A stretch of 64,000 nucleotides of DNA from Rhodocollybia butyracea (Eukaryota > Basidiomycota > Agaricomycetes > Agaricales > Omphalotaceae), in assembly GCA_015501585.1 (NCBI GenBank), contig JADNRY010000075.1:124001-188000 (forward strand), in the 5' to 3' direction. This document shows, one piece after another, positions 46,269 to 56,073 of the stretch; the first letter of the stretch is position 1, and each line of letters starts with the position of its first letter. The position numbers and the translations under genes were made by a program. The notes under the pieces are model-generated. The model searched no databases and was not told the DNA's origin. It saw nothing but the letters and a program-made list of their open reading frames with translations.

Positions 46269-46919
46269 GTACGATGCAGTTGAAAGTACTCGCCCTTTAT
46301 AGGTTTACAGACTGCCGCATGCGCACTGAAGGCGATCGTAGGAATAATTAACGCACCATCTGGTATTCTCGGTTCAAACAGGAAGCGACAGCAAACCTCT
46401 TTTGTTACTTCTATAAGCGCTTAGCGTTGAGTTCATTTAGTTTCGGTTGAACACGTTTAGACCTGCAGTACTGCAACGCTGCGACGTCAACGCTTGATCA
46501 TCATTAAATATATTCCGAGTCAGAAGTTCTCACCAGCGTGTTTGTAGCGCACCGATATCATACTACCGATGAAGGGGAGAACGTACTAACAGCGAAAAAC
46601 TCGGAGCTTTTTCGGGTACTACAAGCAGCCGGCCAAACTGCACCTGCAGATCTCATTGCAGAGAAACCAGAAATCACAAGAAACCCACTAAGTACCATGT
46701 ATATGAATGTATAGGTTTGCCTCACCCTCCATGTACATGTCAGAAATTTTTATCTGTCTGCTCTCCTAATTAATGCTGGTCGGACTGAGTCCATAGCTCC
46801 CGGAAAATGGACATATTCACCCTCGGTGCCGGAGAGGTGAGAGTGAAAAATCGTAGAGAACATTTGGAGAACATGGATAAATGCTATATTACTCCGGCCC
46901 GGAAAGAACGCCACACATC

Positions 46920-47880
46920 GGATCTTTGCTGTTCCTCGCACTCTCTCCTTGAATCCTGCGGTCACCAGCAACCCCACTCACTCTCGTATCTGATATCGCT
47001 CTATATCTTCGCATCGACCTATCGTTGCTCAAACTGTCAGATTGCGGTCTATATACGGCTAGAGTGGGCTAATTATTGGTGCGACATGTAGTTGGGCTGA
47101 AGTTGGCTTGGCTGGTACGTCTATTAGGTTCCTGTTGCGTTAGGACGTTCCTGTCTATGATACAACCCCAGTTTGACCGCCTGATATAGCTATCCAACTT
47201 GTTGGGACTTAGTGCCTCGCGCTTCCGTGCATCTTTTTATACCTGCATGAAACGCCTGACTTTACTATACATGAACCTGGACAGCGATGTATCATCCAGC
47301 TTTCAGATATCACTCATATTTCGAGGCTTCAAGCATTAGAAGTTACTCTTCCTTGAAGGTGGCCGTTTTGCCGGATGCTGCGATCGCTTGTGTGGTCGAT
47401 TGTGATTCTTTCTGTGGCATTATGATACAAGGGGCCCTACTTTCAAACTCTCCGGCGTTTTGGGGTTCTTGCTGCAGTGTCTTGTGGTCAGAGATGTGGA
47501 AACGACGAAAGTAGTCTTCTTCCAACGATGGTACGACTGAGCAAGGAGCAAATCCCACTTATTTCCATGCAATCTTATTCGAATCCATCCTCCAAGGCAA
47601 ACCGCAGACGCTGCAATCGCAAATACGTTTGTATACCTCTACTAAGTAGATCGGATCATGGATGCAAGACCACTTTGGCGTGAACGTCTCTGACTGCAAT
47701 TAGCCTCAGGATTTGCATACGACAAAAGTTTGGCATACTGGGAGGTCAAGGCGATATATACTAAATCATTATGCTTGGTCGAGTGGCTGCGGCGACTGTA
47801 GATGTTTTGCAATGACTTCGCAGCCCAGAGCTTATTACCGCCTTTGTCTTTCACGATTAGACTCTGCGACAAAAGAAACG
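46920..47880 (+). pseudogene. type-R relic 4 and promoter-like element of the DUF1774-like gene
   Basis: 46934-47120 and 47290-47700 line up with relic 1 (for example GTCAGAGATGTGGAAACGACGAAAGTAGTC at 47488 and GTCAGAGATGTCGAAACGAAGGAAGTAGTC at 17100). GTGGCTGCGGCGACTG (47781) is the element that also precedes the 5' fragment at 17338. Bases 46269-46919 show nothing. Confidence 0.5.
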
Positions 47881-47960
47881 CGTGACGGGCGCTTATAACA
47901 TCCCCTATTTACCACTAACTTATAAATGGGGCCGCACTGTTTTTCATTCCTCCTTTCACA

Positions 47961-49113
47961 ATGCTTCCACTCCGCTCTTCTCCTCGATTCAAAGACTCTA
48001 TTTCTCGTCTCGTGGGCTTCACCAGCTTCATGATCGCATTCTTCCTACAACTCCCACTAGTGATGGTCCACCCAGACGAAAGTTCCCGAATCCGTTCGTA
48101 TTCTCTTAACCCCTGGATGCTATATGTCGCATCGGCTGCACAAATTCTCCTTCAACTCTGGTGGCTTCTATGTACTCCATATGCACCAATCTTAGCGCCA
48201 TCTGATCTAGAGGTCGCTGAACCGCTTTTGAACCATCAACCAAACGCAAACATGATGACAGTAGGGAAAGGCCTATCGCCGAGCTTCCAAAGGAATCATG
48301 GCAAATACTTCTGTCCTACATGCCATATTATGTTCTCGGAAATGCCTGTCTAGGTCAGTATCATCGCACCAGTTTCACATCATTGTTTATCTCGCTCATA
48401 CGTACTGTTTAGGGGCATGGGCTACAGCCTATTGGTATAACCACATCTCACTTGCGCAAATCATACTCTTTGTCGCAATCGCGTCACAACTTTGCCCTAT
48501 CTGGTTTACTCTCAAAAACGCAGCCCGAGAACAGAAAAACACACGTGCGGACGGATGGACTACCATGATCGTTGCAAAAGTATTGCTGGGAACTCTCGTG
48601 ATGTACCTATGGAAGACATGGGGTGCTATCGATGTATGCTAATCCCTCTGATAACCTTGAAAACTAACCCGAGCTAAGGTCCAGACCCCTGTCCCACCGA
48701 GTATACCGCAAAAAGTTCATTCTGGCATCGTATTTGTATTCTACGTGAGTTTCCACCTGCCCCCCATTGCACACCATTTACTCAGAGCACCCCAGACTAT
48801 CACGTCTGGCCCTGACCCCACCCTCGGCCTAGTCCTAATATACGTCCTCTTAACCCTCTGGCTCGGCCCCTATCAAAACGCAGGCTGGCACAATTTTTTC
48901 ATCATCCAGTCACTTATCCTCGCTGTTCTGCTTATCTTGGAGCGGCTCCTGTCAAGATTAAACTTGAACACGGACAATCAAACATCAACGTCGGATATAC
49001 CTAACGAACCTGATATTGGATACGGATATGGATACGAAGACTCGTTTACATCACCTACCCCGCGCCGCAGTAGAGATTCTAACTCCAGCGCGTGTGGCCA
49101 TACAGACGGTTAG
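47961..49113 (+). CDS. DUF1774-like multi-pass membrane protein (apparent one-base frameshift)
   Basis: Exons: 47961-48353, 48413-48633, 48679-48744 and 48796-49113. It starts MLPLRSSPRFKDSISRLVGF; hydrophobic segments are FMIAFFLQLPLVM, MLYVASAAQILLQLWWLL, YMPYYVLGNACLGAWATAYW, AQIILFVAIASQLCPIWFTL, VAKVLLGTLVMYLW, GIVFVFY, LGLVLIYVLLTLWLGPY and FFIIQSLILAVLLILE. This resembles the fungal DUF1774 family of unknown function. Exon 1 must change frame near 48218-48226 to reach IAELPKESWQILLS; the exons total 998 nt, one short of a multiple of three, so a single missing base accounts for it. The 51-nt intron at 48745-48795 is in frame and stop-free. The tail is Ser/Tyr/Gly-rich. Confidence 0.65.
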
Positions 49114-49509
49114 GATGATTATGGGGAAGATATGGAGCCTCTGACATCGGTGCAGCTATGTACTGGCCACCACGTATTTCCATGTACAATTTTCTTCAAT
49201 ATGAATCTTGGGATTTAGCCTGTACGACGATGGGTTTGATCTGGAGTTCAAGCTGTATTCTATCTCATCCATTAAATGAATGGACGGAGAGGAATTATCT
49301 CATACTGGTACAAACTCGATGTGACTCCCCAGTTTCCTCAAGTAAGGACTCACACAATTGAGTATTCATCGCATGCTAATACAACAAAACATATCTACAC
49401 CACACTCTCGAGGCGCAGGGAAAAGTCAAAACTAGAACTATACACAACCCACTCTTGGGGCGACATTTTTAGCATAACCGGCCTAGAGCATTTCATTGGA
49501 GCCTTTAAA
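49114..49509. other. convergent intergenic spacer
   Basis: Between the stops of the DUF1774-like and MYND genes; no gene seen. Confidence 0.5.
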
Positions 49510-51083
49510 TCAATCAAAAGAGAAAGAAATAGAAAAGAACACGCACGGACGTCGATGAGGGTCACTAAGCTGCTGTTCCTGCATTTCCATGATCCCTTTC
49601 CTAATTTCATCCAGCTCCCATTCTTTTTCCATCCGGTCGAATATCACCCGGAAATTGAACCTAGACTTCGATGCCATCAAGAACCACAGCGTGTGATGGC
49701 AGACTGCCAGTATGCTTTCTCGGTCTCCTGTAGACATTGCTTTGTTTCTAGTTTCATTAAAGATAACTTGCATTTGATGAAAAGGGAGATCAACAGTGCG
49801 AAGCCTTCCTTTAGAGGGATCATTGGGATCTTGAACATAGATAGCGATGTCCCTCGCCCGTTGGTTCAGAAGCTGTATATGATCAAGTAGAGCAGCAGAG
49901 GGTCTGAAGCCCCCACCGGAGGGGGGATCTGCGACGTGATGTTGTCGGCCAATTGCAAAGACACTGAAGAAACGGCTGTTTCTGTGGCAGTCTCCATGTC
50001 GAGATATGGACTTATGAATGGCTTTGTAGTCAGTAACCTGACACTCCCTGTAACCTGATCGATTAGATCGTATGAGATATGTAAGAGAAATAGGAATGGA
50101 CAGACTTCGAGCAATAAGTCACACTTCGCTTTTGAGCGTTCCAGCATCGCGAACAACGTTGAAATTTCTCCTCAGAAGACTGAGACCTGCCGCACTTGTA
50201 ACACAGGATAACTTGCTTGCTCAGACGCTCCATATAAGCAGCTTTACTTTCTTTGGTGTGCTGTTTCCCTGCTTCGCGTCCCATCGCCATTTTCCTCATC
50301 CTCTCCTGCATTCTTTCGTATTCTGTACGACCAGAGTTAGGCCTCTTGTGTACCCGAATTGGAGGCCTCGGAAGTTCCAGGAATGACAGCATGGTGTACC
50401 ACAGCACGTAGTCTAAGGCAAGTAACGATATCTTTAGTTGAAACTCTTTCTCGAGCAAGATGCGTACAAATGAGTTTTGTTCGCAAAACCTTCCATTCAC
50501 CGAGGACAACTTGTCTCGTTTTATCCGTGGCGTGATTTTGTTCAAGAAAATCCGACCATGATTTTCCGGGAAACTCCTGGAGCGAAGTAGGCGTTTCACC
50601 ATCTGGGGGAATGAGGCTTTTCAGCAAGTCGATGAAAACGTGCCCATCTTTACTGAGATGATCGATTGTAAGGATATCTCCAACAAAAACTCTGCAGACA
50701 TTGAGGTTAACTGCTGCTGAGCAACTTTTAGAGAGCCCAACGAGCGCGTGTTTTCTCCTCGTAGCGACTGTGGCAGCTTTCCATTTTCCTGCGATATTAT
50801 TGAGTGTAAAATGACCCAGCGCTTCTTTTGCGATCATGAGGCGTAGGTAAAGAGCGCTAGACAAAAGCCCAGAATACATATCAACTTGGCTCGAGAGTCG
50901 ATGGGGTTCCATTTTCCATGTTTCTACATCCTGTTCGAAAGCATGTGCAGGAGTCACTTTTCTCGAAGTGATAAGTTTTTCCCACTGTTTATTCCACTCT
51001 TGTGGATTTTCCGAAGCATCCTGTACCGTTGGAAGCCTTATCGCGGTGGTTTGCTCGCCTATAAAAACAGCGTACTTCTTCAT
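49510..51083 (-). CDS. MYND-type zinc-finger protein
   Basis: Three exons: 51083-50408 (end uncertain; a 31-nt alternative intron gives the same frame), 50322-50106 and 50047-49510, giving about 476 residues. The N-terminal 230 residues are of a kind common in agaricomycete MYND proteins (EKLITSRKVTPAHAFEQDVE, SALYLRLMIAKEALGHF) without a named domain. A basic helix (YERMQERMRKMAMGREAGK) precedes the finger: CYKCGRSQSSEEKFQRCSRC, VTYCSKECQVTDYKAIHK. MYND fingers bind two zinc ions and mediate protein contacts. The last expected ligand Cys (HKxxC) reads HKSIS here. The C-terminal part is helical and charged. Role unknown; large paralogous families of this kind are usual in mushrooms. Confidence 0.75.
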
Positions 51084-51168
51084 GTCAAGAAAAGAGAGGA
51101 CGATTATCGTGGGAAAGCCTAATTGCCCCTATTACCAGCATAAGCGCCTGGAGTTGATTGTCACAACC
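51084..51168. promoter_or_regulatory. short divergent promoter, MYND / F-box genes
   Basis: Only 85 bases separate the two start codons, so the genes almost certainly share a bidirectional promoter. No TATA box seen. Confidence 0.45.
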
Positions 51169-52607
51169 ATGTCTTCCTTGCTTGTCGAACTGCCCGATGA
51201 TGTTCTGTTTGGTATCGTCAAATTCATACGCCCACCCGATATAATTTCCATTCGACAAGTGAGCTGATAGGCTGTAGAATACTTGAGTCAATTTATATTA
51301 ACAATTACTTACCCTAGACCTGTAAACGGCTTCAAGCCATTACGATGGACCGTCATGTCTGGACTACTATTTATAAACGGTCTGAAGAACACTTTCTGCC
51401 TGTCGTTGACCTGAACTCCCAGACTGTCGATGATCTCGAACGTCTGTTGCTGCGCTTTTTCCGACTGGGTACCCCTTCGACAAAACGTGTTTGCAAACAA
51501 ATTGGGTCATTTACAGTTCTTCGTGAGGTCCACTATTTCGAGCTCTATCAAGGCCGCTACCTCTTTCTCCATAACATGAAGTTAGCCATGGTCTACGACT
51601 TCCAAACCAAGCGGAAGGTCTTCAGATATGATGCACCCCAGAATACACTACTTCTGTTCTTACGCCCCGGTGATGTTAGGATAGCCAACGAATTTGACGC
51701 CAACTTTTTCCTTCCATTTTGGATTTCAAACTCGCGGTAAGTTTATGTGTTTTTGCTTGCACTCCCTCATTCACAACCTAGGCAGAACAATGTCATTGTT
51801 CAAAATCACTCCTTCAGGGGCCATCTCTGTTAGCGACTGTCCATTTTTCGGAGCTAATTTACAGCATAGAAATTATTACCTTGGCAATGAGTTTGTCATT
51901 GTAACCCCCAGCAGTGATAGACTGGAAAACATCTATCAGGCGGTACACATCCCATCACAAACGGTTTCTCCTATTCATTCTAAATTCGTGGTACGTCTTT
52001 TCCAGCTTTGCTTCAAGGATGTGAAAACCAAACCAAAACCCAGAATGTACATAAAGGGCGCATCCGGCCTCTCTGGCAGGCTGCGGCTCCAATTTTTCTA
52101 CCAGGAGGCTATGTTCTTCTGCATGCTGTTTCCTGATATGATTCCTCCAAGCACCACTTCGAACTGTATACCCTAATTGGCCACACTGCTGGGACTCCTC
52201 TTGTGCCAACACATCGAGGTAGTTTCGTTTGTCCTGATATTGGCATCAGTCTACTTGCCTCAGATATATCTTCAAATGACGACTCTGGGCTGACTGGACA
52301 TATATGGGTTCTCATGCATCTTTCACGTGGAGGACAACAGCCAGTACGCCTTAGGCTTCGCACAGATGGTTCCATCAGGTTTTTATCAGCCCCCTGTGTT
52401 GATTCACTACAAAATTTTCGTTTAACTGCATATCCCGGAGGAAAAAGCCGAGGAGCTGCTCAGGATCAGGAGAGTGGAAACTGGGTACTATGTCATGTTT
52501 CCATAGACTCAGGTAAACATGTCATTCGCACTGGTGCCCAACTTGACCTGAATGGGATTCAGTGGATACTTATCGAGGTTTCTTGCTCACTGCTGAACCT
52601 CAAATAG
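51169..52607 (+). pseudogene. F-box protein with an internal TGA
   Basis: Exons: 51169-51258, 51318-51736, 51786-51990 and 52044-52607, in phase throughout (426 codons). The F-box is at the N-terminus: LLVELPDDVLFGIVKFIRPP, IISIRQTCKRLQAIT, VWTTIY. The rest resembles the long C-terminal region of mushroom F-box proteins (HYFELYQGRYLFLHNM, VYDFQTKRKVFRYDAP, FKITPSGAISVSDC, GLTGHIWVLMH). In exon 4 one TGA at 52134-52136 interrupts LHAVS|YDSSKHHFELYTLIG, where Trp would be one base away. Downstream the frame stays open to 52607. Either a young pseudogene, a truncated but working protein, or a base error. Confidence 0.72.
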
Positions 52608-53114
52608 ATATTATGGATTTCTTTTAGCTGATAATACGGATAACTAGAAATTTTCCAAACTATGACCTGTCTGAAGGGCGAATCATCGTATCAAATACAA
52701 CTCACTGGTACTCTTGAATACTGTTTGTCCTTATTGGCCTTACCCCTTACCTCCTCCCCAATGCTTCGCCATTTAGCCTGCTTTTCATCCGCATAGTATG
52801 TATCTCAGGCTAGACAACTGTTCTTACCGCGCTTGTAGAGCAGACTCGCTGTCTCACACCCGATACGTGACAACGACCCCTCCTCGCTTCTGGTTATTCA
52901 CCAGCGATCAGTAACCCGTACTCTGAAAGCATCGCAGAATATAAAGAAAAGAAAAACATCTTTGAACTGTAGCTCACTCAGTACTTTATGGATGCGATCT
53001 CATACGATTTTGGTACCAATACTAGAGGATATCAAATGTGTTGACTCATAGAACCTACTGCCGATTTATCACGTACGTGTATGTTTATATCATGACTGTT
53101 TCCCATATCTGAAA
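52608..53114. other. convergent intergenic spacer
   Basis: About 500 bases between F-box and DUF6535 stops; no gene seen. Confidence 0.5.
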
Positions 53115-55671
53115 TCATTTTCCACCACGAAAGCCTCGAACGGAGGCGGCAGAGTCAGACGCGTCTCCTATCTCCTGCATTTCCTCTGTGTTTTTAGTCC
53201 CAGCTATTTCTTCTGTTTCCCTGTCATTACTCAAGGATACTGAAAGCTGTTTCCAATTGGGGGCTGGATGGTCTTGCTGCCTACAGCGCGGATCCTCCCA
53301 AGTGGTTGCTCTATTATGATGGTCAATAAAGTACCTACGCCCCAATTGTATCCGCTCTTCCCATCCATGTGGCAAAGGTCCCAAGTTACTACGCCTCTGG
53401 ATTTCTTCCTTGGCGTCATAGTTCCCGAAGAAAGCAAATGTCTTGAACTTGTCACGAAATTCGGCACAAAATGTGTTGAAGGTCATAGGATAAGATTTCT
53501 CTGGAGGGATGAACAAGAGATATTCGACATTAACTAGCGTCTCAAGCAGGCTATCCGAGGCGTGTGCTAATGGTACACGATCAGAAAGCGAGAGAAGTCG
53601 ACGCCACACCAGAGCTGGAACTTGTGGACCACCACTTCCATATGAATGAAGTAGCTCGAGAATGACAGACCCAGGCTTCATGATACCGTGAGTGACAAGT
53701 TCAGCAGTGTACCCGCATGCCATCAGAGACAAGACAACTTGAGGGTCTGTTATCTTATCTCTACTCCAAGAGATGGCTCCAAAGGCTCCAAGATTTGCGG
53801 GCGTGTGAAGTATAGCTCGACAGAAACATTCTAATCGGTCCTCAAATTCTGAATCATGAACGGTCGATGTCATCGCGCTCAGTGTATCCAAAAGGTGTAG
53901 ATAACTTTTGACTCCATAAAGATTGCGAAGCGCGTCCGAAGTATATAGTTTTTTTGACATCTCCGACGAGAATGCTCCAAGGGAATGAAGGATAATTTCT
54001 CTTGCAGATGGGCTACTTGTGGACTTGCCAAGCCAGTACAGAGCTTTATACTCGTTTTCTTGATCACCCTCAAACCGACCGCAGGCTTTGCGTCGTTCTA
54101 TATCCTTCAAATTATGGACCACATCTGGATCCGGCCCAATAGAGGAAAGCGAGGACTGTCGGGGAGGAGGTGGAGCAAACCGGCGAGGTAATACTCGAGA
54201 CCCCAGAGCTGATCGAGACAACCTCCGAATAATCGTCCTCCCTGTGATAACCAGCAATTGGTAGACATAGTGGAGCACATCAGTGAAAGTTGTCCGGTAA
54301 GGGCACCGCACAATAAAAAGCGGGAGAATGTTTGCACCAAGGTACAGCAGGGCAACAATTGATGTTAGGCTGCCAGTGACACCTGCTATGGCCCTGCTGA
54401 GAGGTGACAGAAAGATGACAAGTCCGACGAGGAAGAGTATCAAGGAAACATGGAGGAGAACGGGTAGGATGCCAATAAAGCTTTGAACCCGCCAAACCTC
54501 GAGGCCATCAAAACGAAACTGTCGGATGAACGCACGCTCTCGGGGAGTCCCGGTGATTATAGACAGGTACTGGCGTAGCCATTGTTTTGAGAGAACGGCG
54601 AAGAGGGCTACTGAAAGGGAGAGAGTAAGACTCGTGAACCAGAGCCCGTTGACCCAAAGATCGCTTCCTGCAGGTTTGAAGGATGAGTCGGTGAAAGCAA
54701 TACTTGAAAGAGAAGTGCCATTAGCCTGCGCGCGGAGCAAAGTAGCAATCTCGGACAAGTAGGAAGCGGAGAGCGCTGTATTGTCCATTGACAATGCTTG
54801 AGATGTCTGTGCGACAAACGTGGTTAGAACGGCAGAAAAAAGACCGGCCTAACGGTGAACAGTATGTGTGAGAGGTAATCCTGAATGTCAGCAATATAAG
54901 TATACCTACAAAGATCAATAAGATATCAAGGCTGTCACTTAACTCGCCAACCATGTCATTGTCGAAAGAGGCTGCTTCGTCGTTGTAGACCCAGAACACA
55001 CGAGCATCCTCGTCGAGTTCATGGTATCGCTTGTCCCGAGGATACTTTAGGCGATAATCATAGGTCGCTGCACAAGTTCAATGAGTGAACTAATTCATCG
55101 ATGGTCGTACGTACCACTTACCGGCGAACGGATTCGAGCTCTTTATCCCATCTTTGTTTAGTCCGAACAACTTGGTCGAAAACGGTTTCTTGTTGCTTCC
55201 GTTTGCAGATGTAGTGTCTTCCTGGTTACTGGATGCTTCGCTCGCATTTTTGAGATATCCCACAATATCCCCAGGGGGCATTGTGACAGTCGCCGAAAAA
55301 GTGGAACCGGGGTGCTCAGTGGGCAAAGGCGCATTTTCTGATGAAGATGGCAGCTTGCAGGAGATAGGTTCCAATGGAGGATCAAGTGTGGAGGATGATG
55401 AGCCACGGTGTTGTGCTCCAGTATTGCCATGAGACGCAGCAATAGGCGGTCCGGGTGTCTCTTCGATAGTGTCTATCTGTGATGTAGAACCACGATCCGA
55501 AGACGGGCTAGGTCCGGTACTAGCCTCACGCGTGCGCATCATTGAATGTATGCCACGCATAAGGACGAGCATCTCCTGCATAGTATCGCCCTGAGCCATA
55601 ACCGCCGGGGGCATGAAGATGCTATCATCTGGAAGGGGCTCATCCATTTGTGGATGGAAGTTAGAACGCAA
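53115..55671 (-). CDS. DUF6535 membrane protein with a C-terminal WW domain
   Basis: Three exons: 55671-55122, 55067-54910 and 54848-53115, giving 813 residues. Residues 1-180 are disordered, Ser/Pro-rich, and open [20 protein letters not shown]. Next comes the DUF6535 region: [95 protein letters not shown], with about four membrane helices (also [15 protein letters not shown] and [18 protein letters not shown]). A helical cytoplasmic region of about 350 residues follows. Near the end, [20 protein letters not shown] and [10 protein letters not shown] form a complete WW domain (W, YF, H, W-xDPR). WW domains bind proline-rich ligands. DUF6535 proteins are abundant and uncharacterised in agaricomycetes; a WW fusion is unusual to me. 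Confidence 0.86.
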
Positions 55672-56073
55672 GGGTCGCTTCAGAAATGACTACGTAACTA
55701 GCCAAGGAAATTGAATTGAAGTATTCTGTAACCTGTTCACTGCCGTTCATTGGGTGCCGAAAAGAGACACTCAGTTCGAGTACAGCTCAAAATCCAACTG
55801 CCAAGACAAGCTCGAAGCAGCGATGAGAAGAGGGACCGTTCGCGATGAAATAATGTAAGAACTTGAAGTTCAAAAAAAACAAAAGAGCACAGCATTTATC
55901 CCCGAAATAATGTTGTCCATACACAAGTTGTAAACCGTATTATAAAAGACTATGAAAGAGAAATCGAGAAATAACGAGAGACTAAGGCTCAACGCCTCAA
56001 CGTTTGAGCAAACACGAATAATAATGATACCTACTTCAAATTGGGTATATATCCAAAAGCCATATCCAGAGAA
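55672..56073. other. intergenic spacer
   Basis: About 400 bases: promoter of the DUF6535 gene and 3' flank of the Msb1-domain gene. No gene seen. Confidence 0.5.

Noticed and set aside
49276..49890. 204-codon plus-strand frame
   Set aside because: It overlaps the third exon of the MYND gene on the other strand and shows no family resemblance.
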